From the NCBI RefSeq assembly GCF_003268675.1, contig NZ_CP029378.1:1612001-1676000 (forward strand): a DNA stretch of 64,000 bases, written 5' to 3'. The position numbers and the translations under genes were made by a program. Origin of the DNA: Streptomyces bacillaris. Lineage in GTDB: Bacteria > Actinomycetota > Actinomycetes > Streptomycetales > Streptomycetaceae. The notes under the pieces are model-generated. The model did not search any database. It was not told the origin of the DNA and worked only from the letters and a program-made list of their open reading frames with translations. Positions within the stretch are counted from its first letter, which is position 1, and every line of letters begins with the position of its first letter. Below are positions 42,867 through 58,587 of the stretch, piece by piece.

Positions 42867-45775
42867 CAGACGGCGGCCTCTCCGGACGCGGCGGGCAGGT
42901 AGACGTAGACGCCGAGGACGTCGGCCGGCTTCTGGGCGGTGACCCGCAGGCCGCGGACGATCTCGTCGGAGGCGCGGCGGACCCGCCGGTGGGACTCGTG
43001 GAGTTCGGCGGAGAGGGTGTCGCCGTACTGCTCCAGGTGGTCGGTGACGGCCGGGAGCTGGCCGAGGACCCGGGTCATCATGTGCTCACCGTGGTCGGGG
43101 TCGACGCTGTCGGCGGCCTGGGCGGTGAGGAGGGCATGGGCCTGGTCCTCGGGCAGCCACACGGCGTTCTTCGGGGAGCCCTGGAAGGCGAGGAGGCGGG
43201 CGTCCTCGGCGACGAGCTGCTTCTCCCCCTGCCGGGAGGGCAGCGTGAGGTGGAAGCGGTAGCGGACGAGGAGCAGGGTCGTGCGGGTCTCGACGGCGCG
43301 GGTGGAGACGACACCACAGCGGCGGGCGGGGCGGCGGCCGTCGGCCTGGCTGTCGAGGGCGGAGTTCAGGACGTGGGCGGCGATGGCACCGACGACGGGG
43401 TCGGTGCGGACGAGGGCGGCCTCGCCCCGGGCCACCGCCGAGGTCGTACGGAACGGGATGGGGCGGGCGCCTTCGACGGCGGCGGAGCCGACGACGGGGG
43501 CGAGGGCGTCGCGCAGGCCGGCGGAGGTGCCGCTGACCTCGGCGGTGAAGTCGCCGGAGCCGTCGCCCGCCTCCACCAGGTGGGCTTCCAGGGCCGCGAG
43601 GGAGGTCCGTACGAAGTCATTCACCTCGTCGGCGCGGCCGAGGGTGTCGCGGATGGCGAGGACCTCGCGGGCGACCTCCTCCGGGTGGATGGACCGCTGG
43701 GCGAACCGGGAGCGGGAGCGGGTCTCGCGTTCGGCGGCGGACTTCCAGTCGGCCTCCAGGTCGGCGAAGCTCTGCTGGAAGGAGTCTGCCTCGAAGAGGG
43801 TGCCCTGCTCCCCCTCCCGGCCGCGCAGCAGCAGCCACTCCACGATGGCGTCGGTGACGCCGGAGGAGGTCTCGTCGGGGACGGAGACGGAGATGCCGAG
43901 GTCCTTCTTGATCTGGCGGTGCTTCTTGATGAGGACATCGAGGACCTTGCCGTCGATGCCGTTGTCGCTGCCGTACAGGGTGATGACCCGGACCTCGTCG
44001 CGGTGCTGTCCGTAGCGGTCGACGCGGCCCTCGCGCTGGTCGTGGCGGGTGGGGTTCCAGGCGAGGTCGTAGTGGACGACGGCGTCGAAGTGGTGCTGGA
44101 GGTTGACGCCCTCGGACAGGCAGTCGGTGGCGACGAGGACACGGCGGGCGGCGGCCTCCTGGCCGGCCTCCTCGGCCAGTTCTTCGATGCGCTCGATGCG
44201 CTGCTGGGGCGAGATCGTGCCCGTCACGGCGCGGACGACGGTCTTCTTGCCGAGCTTGCCGTCCAGGTGCTCGGCGACGTACTCGGCGGTGGGGATGTAG
44301 CGGCAGAAGACGATCGGGTGATAGCCGTCAGCGAGCAGCGCCTTGAGATGTTTGACCAGGGCCTTCAGCTTGAGGTCGCCGTCCGGGCCCTCCAGGGCGG
44401 CGGCCCGGTCGGCGAGTTCGGCGAGGCGGGCGCCGGCGTCGTCGGTCTCGGCGCCGGGGGCCACGTCCATGCCCTCCAGGCTGTCGCTGTCGGCCGCGTC
44501 GCGGGTGAGGGGCGCGCCGAAGCGGTCGGCTTCCTCGGCGCTGACGGCAGCGGCGGCGGCGGAGCGCGTACGGAGGGTCTGGGCGGCGGCGCGCGGGGAG
44601 GAGACGAGGGAGCGGAGCAGGGCGATCGCGGACCACCAGGCGATACGGGCCTCGCGCTTGCCCTGGCTGTCGGCGGCCTCGACACGCTCGCTCGCGTAGG
44701 CGATGGCGTCGTCGAGGAGGGCGCGGTAGGCCGGGGACAGCTTGTAGGTCTCGTCCTTGAAGAAGCGGTCGGACGGGAACGCGGTCCGCTCGGCCAGGCT
44801 GTCGTCGCCGAGGCCGTCCTCGGTCGTCAGGTACTGGCGCACGTCGGCGCGCTTGCGCTGGACGAAGTGCTGGGCGAGGAGTCGTCGGCCCTGGTCGGAG
44901 TCCAGGTCCGTGCCTGCCAGTTCGGGCCTGACCAGGCCCAGAAGGTTGCGGAAGGCGGACTCCTTGCCGCTGTGCGGGGTGGCGGTCACGAGGAGCAGGT
45001 GACGCTCGGCGTCCTCGGCGATCCGGCGCAGCAGCTCGTAGCGGAGCTGGTTCTGTGTGGAGGTGGTGTCGTCGGCGGCGACGCAGGTGTGGGCCTCGTC
45101 GACGATCACCAGGTCGGGGCAGTGCTTGACGAAGTCGTCGCGGTGGCGGGTGGACTTGATGAAGTCGGTGGAGACGATGACGTGGGGGTACTTGTCGAAG
45201 AGCGACTGGCCCAGGTCCAGGCCGCGCTCCAGGCGGGAGACGGTGGAGGCGAGGACGAGTTCGGCGTCGAGGCCGAACTTGGTGCGCAGCTCCTCCTGCC
45301 ACTGCTCGGCGAGGGCCGGTGAGCAGAGGACGGCAAGGCCGCGTGCCTCGCCCTGGGCGAGGAGTTCGCTCGCGATGAGGCCGGCCTCGACGGTCTTGCC
45401 GATGCCGACGTCGTCGGAGATGAGGAGCCGTACGGTGCTCTGCCGCAGCGCCATGAGGAGCGGGACGAGCTGGTAGGCGCGGGGTTCGACGGCGATGCCG
45501 GCGAGGGAACGGAAGGGGCCGGCTCCGGAGCGGAAGCCGATGCGGAGGGCGGAGCGCAGCAGTCCGGCGGCGCGGTGGTCGCCGAGGTCGGCGGCGGACG
45601 GCGGGGCGAACTCGGCGCCTCTGACGTCCTCGAAGGCGGGGAAGACGGCGGCGATGTCGTCGTCGGAACCGCCGAGCGGGCGCAGGACGAGCATGTCGGG
45701 GGCGCTCTCGGGGAGCACGACCCATTCGCGGCCTCGGGCGGTGACCAGGGAACCGGCGGAGTAGGTGAGCGTCAT
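42866..45775 (-). CDS. SNF2-family helicase (DrmD-like)
   Basis: A 969-residue SF2 translocase. The N-terminal RecA domain shows LLISDDVGIGKTVEAGLIA near residue 127, LAVLCSPALAEQW, VIVDEAHTC near 228 and LLLVTATPHSGKE. The C-terminal RecA domain has PIVFCRYIPTAEYV, VLVATDCLSEGVNLQ and HYDLAWNPTRHDQREGRVDR. Length and order fit DrmD of class 1 DISARM. It starts 44 bases after the kinase-helicase gene and overlaps the methylase start by one base. It probably translocates on invading DNA in concert with the methylase and the large helicase. Confidence 0.88.
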   Translation of the reverse strand: MTLTYSAGSLVTARGREWVVLPESAPDMLVLRPLGGSDDDIAAVFPAFEDVRGAEFAPPSAADLGDHRAAGLLRSALRIGFRSGAGPFRSLAGIAVEPRAYQLVPLLMALRQSTVRLLISDDVGIGKTVEAGLIASELLAQGEARGLAVLCSPALAEQWQEELRTKFGLDAELVLASTVSRLERGLDLGQSLFDKYPHVIVSTDFIKSTRHRDDFVKHCPDLVIVDEAHTCVAADDTTSTQNQLRYELLRRIAEDAERHLLLVTATPHSGKESAFRNLLGLVRPELAGTDLDSDQGRRLLAQHFVQRKRADVRQYLTTEDGLGDDSLAERTAFPSDRFFKDETYKLSPAYRALLDDAIAYASERVEAADSQGKREARIAWWSAIALLRSLVSSPRAAAQTLRTRSAAAAAVSAEEADRFGAPLTRDAADSDSLEGMDVAPGAETDDAGARLAELADRAAALEGPDGDLKLKALVKHLKALLADGYHPIVFCRYIPTAEYVAEHLDGKLGKKTVVRAVTGTISPQQRIERIEELAEEAGQEAAARRVLVATDCLSEGVNLQHHFDAVVHYDLAWNPTRHDQREGRVDRYGQHRDEVRVITLYGSDNGIDGKVLDVLIKKHRQIKKDLGISVSVPDETSSGVTDAIVEWLLLRGREGEQGTLFEADSFQQSFADLEADWKSAAERETRSRSRFAQRSIHPEEVAREVLAIRDTLGRADEVNDFVRTSLAALEAHLVEAGDGSGDFTAEVSGTSAGLRDALAPVVGSAAVEGARPIPFRTTSAVARGEAALVRTDPVVGAIAAHVLNSALDSQADGRRPARRCGVVSTRAVETRTTLLLVRYRFHLTLPSRQGEKQLVAEDARLLAFQGSPKNAVWLPEDQAHALLTAQAADSVDPDHGEHMMTRVLGQLPAVTDHLEQYGDTLSAELHESHRRVRRASDEIVRGLRVTAQKPADVLGVYVYLPAASGEAAV

Positions 45776-45819
45776 CGGGTGAGTCCTCGGGGTCCTCGGG
45801 TGGTCGGTCGGTTCCGTGG

Positions 45820-52131
<6,312 letters not shown>

Positions 52132-52271
52132 AGCCCATTCCCTTGCATCTTCGCGTGGCCCTGCGAGCACACGACTCCCCACGGGAGAATGCCGTGGAAT
52201 GCGACACGGACAGACTCCCAGCCCCACAGGCAGCGTACACGATGCTTCCATCGTAAACAACACTTCAATGC

Positions 52272-52286
52272 GTTGACGGCGTCAAC
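52272..52286. promoter_or_regulatory. Palindromic operator, copy 3 (before operon B)
   Basis: GTTGACG-G-CGTCAAC, 140 bases before the GTG of the kinase-helicase gene and 15 bases past the end of the SWIM gene. Same core as at 12024 and 23666. Confidence 0.8.
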
Positions 52287-52301
52287 ACGCATGCTGGTGG
52301 G

Positions 52302-53968
52302 TCACAGGTCGTGTTCGTCCATCAGGCGCATCAGGTTCCGTTTGCGCTTCTGGGTGGCGCGCAGGTCGGTGACGTACGTGGTGAAGTCGTCCGGCGTGCC
52401 GAGGTGACGGTGGCAGTCGCGGATGCTCAGGAGCAGGCTGACGAGCTGTTCGTAAGCGTGGTTGCCGGTCTGGCAGGTGAGCGGGGCGGCCAGGCGGTGG
52501 TAGACGGCGAGGGCACCGGCGGGGCGGGTGGCGCGAGATCGGTCGGCGAGGGTGAGCCACTGGCCGTCGTGTGCTCCGTGGCCGCGCACCAAGCGGCATC
52601 CGTGTCCTTGTCGTCCAGGAAGACGTCGACGAGGACACGCCCACCGCAGCCTTTCGCCCGTTCCGCGTCGGTGCGCAACAAGGCCAGAGCCTTCTCGCGC
52701 TCGGGCGGCCAACATGCGGCGGCCCTGGCTACGGCGCGCAGCTGCTGGTAGGCAAGCAGGCTGCGGCGGGCGGCGAAGTGGTCACGGCGCAGGGTGACGG
52801 CGTCGGCGAGCCGGCCGGTTCGGGTGTAGCGGTCGGTGAGGTGGTCGACCAGGGCGGTGTCGACAGTGGCGAGGTCCTCAGCGTCGCGGATGCCGCGCTC
52901 GGCCCACTCCAGGGCTTCGGCGGGGCGACCGGCGGTGTCCAGTTCGCGGGCGATGAGCAGGTGGGTGTGACCATTCGGCGCGAGGTCGGCGGCGTGCACG
53001 GCGATCACCGTGTCGACGTCCCGGCCCGACTTCGCCAGGCGCTGCAGCAGGTGCCTCTCGGCCCAGCCGGTGCGGTTGGCCGTCCATGCTTCCGTCGCGT
53101 ACCGGCGCAGGGCGATCAGTCCCTGCTCGCCGAGCAGGTCTTCGTAGTCGAGCGGGTCGATGTCCGTCAGGTCGGCCGCTTCGTCGAGCGCGTGGGTCAC
53201 CAGCCAGTGCGCGAGTTCCTCGGGCTCGGGCGTGGCTTCATAGCAGGCGTCGCGATGGGCGTCGGCGAGGCCGGCGCCGATCTGGCCGAGCCAGCCGTCG
53301 GAGTCGTCGATGCTCTCGGCCACCCCGGCCAGCAGCCCGATCGCCTCCCGCGACAGCGCTATCGCGTCGGAGGCCCGGCCGGAGCCGGTCAGCGAGCGGA
53401 TCGCGGACACCGCCTGCCCGGCCTGGTCGGCGTAGGCGCGGGCGTCGGCGTACTCGACGTAGCCGTACTGGGCGAACGGGCCGATGTCGAGCAGCTCACG
53501 GATGCGGGCCCGGATCCCGGCCAGGTCTCCGCGAGCACTCGCCGCACGCAGCTCCAGGCGGCGCCCAAGCTGCCGGTCCACGGCGATCTCGTCTCGTACG
53601 AGAGTGAGCAGTTCCTCCCGCGACAGGGCGGACAGCCAGGTATCGAGGCCGCGCGCCCGGTCCAGGGCCGACTCCCGCAGACGCGGGAGGTCCGCCTCCT
53701 GGGCGATCACGGTCAGGCCGAGTGCGACCAGGTGCTTGCAGAAGTTGCCCTCCTGGCCGTACGGACAGTCACACGTGCCCGCCGGCCCCTTCCCCTTGCG
53801 CCCACCCAGGACGAGCTCCGTCTCGTACCGTTCCGTTCCGTGCACCGACGCCCTGATCCAGCCGTCACCGAACTCCACACCGGACACCTCGTCGACGTAA
53901 CCGAGCCCGCGCCCGAACGAACGCTCGCCGGCCAGCACCCTCAGCTTCGCCTCCGTAAGACCGCCCAA
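52302..53968 (-). pseudogene. SWIM zinc-finger protein with a 3' frameshift
   Basis: The N-terminal part has the SWIM motif CDCPYGQEGNFCKHLVALGL near residue 70, followed by long helical repeats. The frame stays in family-like sequence until DTDAAWCAAT near 52580, then turns to low-complexity protein ending at 52427. Another minus-strand frame continues exactly there: AHDGQWLTLADRS, LAVYHRLAAPLTCQTGN and a natural end KRKRNLMRLMDEHDL at 52302. One missing base around 52575-52590 explains this; the corrected product would be about 555 residues. It starts with TTG 53968. Either a real mutation or a sequencing error. SWIM proteins bind DNA or protein; role here unknown. Confidence 0.8.
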
Positions 53969-54249
53969 AACTCTCCGCGCTCCGCTCCGGCTCGGACTCC
54001 CCCACCAACTGCGCTCACACTAACGGCCGCCGGATCGAACAACCCCAGGGATCAGTACGGCGCCACCTCCGCGCGTCACTGCTGCTTTCAGCAACTCGCA
54101 CGCCCTCCAAGTCCCGCCGGCTCCGCCGCCCGGCCGACGGATCCTCCTCGCACCAGACCGTCAACAACTGATTCCCTGCGGCGCCTCACGCCCCGCCTGT
54201 ATGGTCGTCGACCACCCCGGCTCCCCGGGCCTTCCCCGAAAGGCGCCGC

Positions 54250-54921
54250 ATGACCCAGCCCGCCACTGTGAACCTGACGAAGGCCTCGCCCACGGTCTCC
54301 CTGGACAAGCACGGCGTGACCTCGGGACTGATCAAGGTCAACCTCAACTGGACCTCACCGCAGGCCGCCGCCCAGCGGGCGGCCGGCGAGGCCCATGGCC
54401 TGTTCGGCCGGATACGGGCATCGCTGCGGTCGGCCGCGGCCAGGCATGTGGATCTCGACCTCGGCTGCATGATCCGCTGCACCGACGGCTCCAAGACCGT
54501 GGTGCAGGCACTGGGCAACGCGTTCGGCACGGTGGACCGCTTCCCGTACGTCGCCCTCGACGCGGACGACCGGACCGGCGCCCGGGAGACGGGAGAGAAC
54601 CTCGTCATCAACTTGGACCACCAGGCCGAGTTCCAGAAGCTCCTGCTCTTCGTCTACATCTACGAAGGGTCCGGCGACTTCCGCGGCCTCGACGCCGTGG
54701 TGACGCTGACCTCCGACCGCGGTGACCGCTTCCGGGTGGTTCTGGACGAGTGCCCGCCGCAGGCACACGCCTGCGCCATCGCCCTCATCAAGCGGCAGAA
54801 GGGCGAACTCGTCATCGGCCGCGAGGTGCGCTGGTTCACTCCGCAGGACGGCCCCGGCGTCCAGGACGTGATCTCCCGCGCCTACCGGCTCGGCATGAAA
54901 TGGACCCCCGGCCGGAAGTGA
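54250..54921 (+). CDS. TerD/TerA-family stress protein
   Basis: A 223-residue protein of the tellurium-resistance TerD superfamily. It opens with VNLTKASPTVSLDKHG, then VNLNW, and has the acidic loop HVDLDLGCM, ALDADDRTG and GENLVINLDH, where the family binds calcium, followed by LLLFVYIYEGSGDFRGLDAVV and a C-terminal Arg-rich helix (SRAYRLGMKWTPG). Ter proteins form membrane-linked stress and phage-resistance complexes in other bacteria. It stands alone here, without other ter genes, divergent from the SWIM gene. Confidence 0.82.
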   Translation: MTQPATVNLTKASPTVSLDKHGVTSGLIKVNLNWTSPQAAAQRAAGEAHGLFGRIRASLRSAAARHVDLDLGCMIRCTDGSKTVVQALGNAFGTVDRFPYVALDADDRTGARETGENLVINLDHQAEFQKLLLFVYIYEGSGDFRGLDAVVTLTSDRGDRFRVVLDECPPQAHACAIALIKRQKGELVIGREVRWFTPQDGPGVQDVISRAYRLGMKWTPGRK

Positions 54922-55411
54922 CGCCCCCTGCCACGGACAGACCGCGTACGCCCTCAGGCGCACTCGACACTCGACCGGCATACGACCTTGCGGTTACCGG
55001 GAGCCGCCGCATTCCCTGCGGTCAGGCACACTCGGCCATCCATGCACGCGACCACCCACTCGTTCGAATCGAGGGCCGGTGCACGCACCCCTACAACGCC
55101 CCACGGCATCCGCCACGTTGCACCAGACTTTCAAAACAAGCCGGAAAGCATGCAATGGCAACCAAGCAGAACGTTTCGTTTTCGCGGAATGCGTGAGGCT
55201 GGGCCACTAACATAGAATCAGATGCTCTGATGACCTGGTAAAACATCGGAAAACGACGGCCCCCGGAGTCATGTGCGCGGTTTCGAATCCCGCCGGCGGA
55301 AAAGGCGACACTGGCTACCTCTTCAGGCGAACCCTCCACGCAGCACCCACCCTGCACCACGATCACTGACAGCATCCGCCCGTCACGCAGCCATAATCCG
55401 AGGGCAGACCA
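54922..55411. other. Intergenic region between the TerD-family gene and the next gene
   Basis: No gene is supported in these 490 bases. The part from 55130 on is AT-rich compared with its surroundings and includes a short inverted repeat ATCAGA-TGC-TCTGAT at 55217-55231, a possible operator for the gene at 55412. Confidence 0.5.
55217..55231. promoter_or_regulatory. Short inverted repeat ATCAGA-TGC-TCTGAT
   Basis: Six-base arms, three-base spacer, in an AT-rich stretch 180 bases before the next start. Candidate operator only. Confidence 0.35.
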
Positions 55412-56818
55412 TTGGAACGGCCGGTCAATGAACGTCAGCTTGCGGTTCTTGAGTGGGTGGAAGCCGGGTGTCCTGCCAGCGTATGGGAGACCAGCTCCTA
55501 CAAAACCACCTGTCAGGCACTGCAGAACCGGGGCCTGGTCACGGTCTCCCGCAAGGGTGGGCAGTGGAGCGTCGCTCTGACGAGCGCCGGTCGGCACTAC
55601 CTGGCACACGGCACGTACCCTCCCCGCAGGCCTCGCCCACGGAAGGCCCAGGCCGCCACTCCGCAACCGCCGCCCACCCGAGCGCAGGAAATTCCGGCAG
55701 CTGGGCGAAAGCCCAGCCCTCCTCCACGGCCTCGCGTGACCTTCACGGAGCAGTTGTTACAGGAGCTCGCGGAGGCGGGCGGCCGACTCATCAAGAGCGG
55801 CAGCGGTCCGGAGTTGGAGAAGTGGCCGTCGCGTGTAGCTACGGCGCGCAGATCCGGAAGGATCCCGGAGACGAAGGAGCTCTATGGAGGTTGGTGCCGT
55901 GGCGGGTACGAAATCAAGCTCGTCAACATGCCAGCCTGGCGCCTCGCGCCCCTCGAACCCGTCCCTGTGCCCTCGCGGCTCGCGCGGCCGCACAGCGTGG
56001 TCCGGGCCATGCAGAACGAACCCCAGCCGCTGGGCCTCACCAAGTCCGTCCAAGGACGCGCCCTCAGGCTTATCCAGGCGCTGATCATCGCCACCGAGAA
56101 CGCAGGACACTCCAGTGCGGCAGGGCAGACCGGCTTCGCGCCCCCGCCCCATCGCCGCCACAGGGCGTCTCCCCACTTCACCATCACCGCGCAGGGCCAG
56201 ACCGTGGAGTTCCTCGTCCTCCAGGAACAGGACCGGACTGAGCACGTCGCCACCGAGAAGGAACTCGCCGAGGCCAAGAAGAAGTCCTGGATCAGGATCC
56301 CCCGCTTCGACTACACCCCGTCCGAACGTCTCCGCTTCGTCCTCAGCGGCGGCCAGCCGCACCGGGCGAGCGAATGGTCCGACACCCCAGGGCGCTCCCT
56401 AGAGAACCAGCTCGCCGAGATCGTGCAGGAGGTCACGCTTCGCGGCGAAGCCGCTGAACGCAGACGTCTCGACGAGATCGAAGCAGCGCGCCAGAAGCGC
56501 ATCCGCTGGGAAGCCGCCATGGACGAAGCGCGCGTCCAGTACGCAGAGGCGTATCGGGTCAGGCATTTCGAGGCGCAGGAAGCGGCATGGCGTCACGCCA
56601 CCGGACTCGCGGAGTACGTCAGCGCCGTACGCACCCGAGTCGACGCCATGCCCCCAGGCCAGACCAGGACCGAAGCCGAAACGTGGATCGACTGGGCAGC
56701 AACACGCGTGGAGCGCCTCGACCCTCTGAACACACCGCCCCGACTGCCCGACATCCCCGAACCACGAGCCGACGATCTCAGGCCCTTTCTCGGGCACTGG
56801 AGCCCATACGGCCCCTGA
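55412..56818 (+). CDS. Hypothetical protein with winged-helix-like N-terminus
   Basis: A 468-residue protein that I cannot assign to a named family. Residues 5-65 (ERQLAVLEWVEAGCPASVW, TTCQALQNRGLVTVSRKGG) read like a winged helix. A Pro/Arg-rich linker follows, then a second helical module (TFTEQLLQELAEAGGRLI) and a central part with LRLIQALIIATENAG. The C-terminal 130 residues are a charged helix (ERRRLDEIEAARQKRIRWEAAMDEA). The start appears to be TTG 55412; no better in-frame start precedes the N-terminal module. It is the last gene before the phased repeats and the methyltransferase 3' end, so it belongs to the island edge. Confidence 0.7.
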   Translation: MERPVNERQLAVLEWVEAGCPASVWETSSYKTTCQALQNRGLVTVSRKGGQWSVALTSAGRHYLAHGTYPPRRPRPRKAQAATPQPPPTRAQEIPAAGRKPSPPPRPRVTFTEQLLQELAEAGGRLIKSGSGPELEKWPSRVATARRSGRIPETKELYGGWCRGGYEIKLVNMPAWRLAPLEPVPVPSRLARPHSVVRAMQNEPQPLGLTKSVQGRALRLIQALIIATENAGHSSAAGQTGFAPPPHRRHRASPHFTITAQGQTVEFLVLQEQDRTEHVATEKELAEAKKKSWIRIPRFDYTPSERLRFVLSGGQPHRASEWSDTPGRSLENQLAEIVQEVTLRGEAAERRRLDEIEAARQKRIRWEAAMDEARVQYAEAYRVRHFEAQEAAWRHATGLAEYVSAVRTRVDAMPPGQTRTEAETWIDWAATRVERLDPLNTPPRLPDIPEPRADDLRPFLGHWSPYGP

Positions 56819-57006
56819 CACGACACGGACCGGACACCTCATCTAGCGTCACAGAACGTCACTACCGAGAAGGGATGGGCAGGGGCGGCCAACAGCTCAG
56901 CAGCCAGCGCCCCGGCCACCTCAGCGTGCCTGAGAGCAGACAGCTGAGGGCTCCACTCGATGGTCGGCAAGCCTGCATGACGACCCATCAGAAACCGTGC
57001 CGTCCG

Positions 57007-57094
57007 TGCGTCAAACGTGCGTCACGTGCGTCAGATATGCGTCAGATATGCGTCAAGATATCGCACCTAACGCACGTAACGCCCATAACGCACA
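57007..57094. repeat. Phased short repeats beside the island's right end
   Basis: TGCGTCA occurs at 57007, 57018, 57027, 57038 and 57049 (steps of 11, 9, 11 and 11 bases, about one helical turn), followed by three 9-bp units starting TAACGC at 57068, 57077 and 57086, which are close to the inverted form. Such arrays are typical of integrase-arm, excisionase or replication-initiator sites. They lie just before the methyltransferase stop at 57112. Confidence 0.6.
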
Positions 57095-57180
57095 CTCGGA
57101 GAAACAGCAGGTCAGGAGCCCTTTGAGGCGGGCTCCAGGATCGCCACGCACTCCACATGGTGCGTCATCGGAAACAGATC
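57087..57180 (-). other. Attachment-site-like 3' end of the RNA methyltransferase gene
   Basis: This block, from AACGCACACTC through the stop codon into the last 22 codons, is the intact counterpart of the decayed copies at 11134, 11249 and 11361. The island between the two sets would be about 46 kb. Confidence 0.6.
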
Positions 57181-58440
57181 GAACGCCCGCAGCGTCCGCA
57201 CCCGGTACCCCCCGTCCGCGAAGTACGCCAGGTCCCGGGCCAGGGCCGCCGGGTCGCAGGCCACGTAGGCGATGCGGCGCGCCCCCAGGGACACCAGGTG
57301 GTTGACCACCTGCTTGCCGGCGCCCGCGCGGGGCGGGTCCAGGACGATCAGGTCGCACTCGGTGATGCCGGTGCGGGGCAGGACCTGGTCGACCTTGCCG
57401 TGTTCGATGCGGACACGGTCCAGGTCCTTCAGGTTGTGGCGGGCGTCCTCGACCGCGCGCTTGCCGGACTCGATGCCGAGCACCGCGCCCTTCTCGCCGA
57501 TGCGCTGGCCGATGGCGCCGGCAAAGAGGCCGACGCCGCAGTAGAGGTCGAGGGCCGTGTCGTTCTTGCGGGGCAGCAGGCCCTGCATGACCGCGCGAAC
57601 CAGGGTGTTGGCGGCCTGCGGGTGGACCTGCCAGAAGCCGCCGGAGCCGACGCGGTACGTACGGTCGTCGGCGCGTTCGCGGACGAAGGCGCGGCCGTGG
57701 ACGCGGTGGACGCCGCCGTCCTTCTCGTCGACGCGGAGTACGGAGGCCGGCTTGTCCAGCTCGACCAGGGGGAGCCGGCCGCCGGGCCGGGGGGTGAGGA
57801 TGACCTGACGGTCGTTCGAGCCGGTGGCCGTGATCGCCTCGACCGCGGCCATCTGCGGCCATTCCCGCTTCTCCACGCCGAGTTCGGAGACCCCGGGGGC
57901 GGCGATCAGGCAGTGGTCGATCGGCTGGACCTCGTGCGAGCGGTGCTTGCGCAGGCCCGCCCGGCCGTCCGCGTCGACGGCGTACTGGACCCGGGTGCGC
58001 CAGGCCGGGACCTCGCCCGGCGGGAGCTTGTCGCCGTCGGCGGGCATGACCGTGCCGTCCCAGCCGGCCTCCTCGGGCGTCAGCCCCGCCAGGCGGCGGA
58101 GCTGCTCGGCGATCACCTCGCCCTTCAGGCGGCGCTGGGCGCCGGGCTTGGCGTGCTGCCAGTCGCAGCCGCCGCACATGCCGGGACCGGCGTACGGGCA
58201 CGGGGCCTCGACCCGGTCCTTGGACGGCTCCAGGATCCGTACGGCGTCGGCCCGCAGGAAGCGGGAGTCCGTGTCGCCGTCGGTCACCTTGGCGACGACC
58301 TTCTCGCCGGGGAGCGTGTGGCGGACGAAGAGGACCTGGTTCTCGGCCGTACGGGCGATGCAGTGGCCGCCGTGCGCGACGGGGCCGACCTCGACCTCGT
58401 ACTCCTCCCCGACCAGCGACGACGTGGGTTCGTTCTGCAT
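57112..58440 (-). CDS. Class I SAM-dependent RNA methyltransferase (TrmA/RumA family)
   Basis: A 442-residue RNA uridine-C5 methyltransferase. An N-terminal TRAM domain (EVEVGPVAHGGHCIAR, VLFVRHTLPGEKV) is followed by the Cys motif CPYAGPGMCGGCDWQH, which binds an iron-sulfur cluster in RlmD-type enzymes. The AdoMet site is ALDLYCGVGLFAGAIG, motif IV VLDPPRAGAG, and the catalytic Cys lies in YVACDPAALARDL. The C-terminus ends LFPMTHHVECVAILEPAS before a short tail. It is likely to methylate rRNA or tRNA. Its 3' end is duplicated at the far side of the island, so it is the probable insertion target; the gene stays full length. Confidence 0.92.
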   Translation of the reverse strand: MQNEPTSSLVGEEYEVEVGPVAHGGHCIARTAENQVLFVRHTLPGEKVVAKVTDGDTDSRFLRADAVRILEPSKDRVEAPCPYAGPGMCGGCDWQHAKPGAQRRLKGEVIAEQLRRLAGLTPEEAGWDGTVMPADGDKLPPGEVPAWRTRVQYAVDADGRAGLRKHRSHEVQPIDHCLIAAPGVSELGVEKREWPQMAAVEAITATGSNDRQVILTPRPGGRLPLVELDKPASVLRVDEKDGGVHRVHGRAFVRERADDRTYRVGSGGFWQVHPQAANTLVRAVMQGLLPRKNDTALDLYCGVGLFAGAIGQRIGEKGAVLGIESGKRAVEDARHNLKDLDRVRIEHGKVDQVLPRTGITECDLIVLDPPRAGAGKQVVNHLVSLGARRIAYVACDPAALARDLAYFADGGYRVRTLRAFDLFPMTHHVECVAILEPASKGS

Positions 58441-58587
58441 GAGGGGAGGCTCCAGGGAGGAAGGGAGGGCAGGGCGAGCGCGCGGCCGGACAACAGCCCA
58501 CCAGTCTACGTGCGTGCCGTCGGGGTGCTGACCACGAGACGTTCCTCCCGTGCCGGGCCACCTCCCCGCCGGCCGGACCGCGCACCC

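Noticed and set aside
57007..57060. Replication-origin iterons
   Set aside because: No replication initiator gene is nearby; an integration-related array fits the context better.
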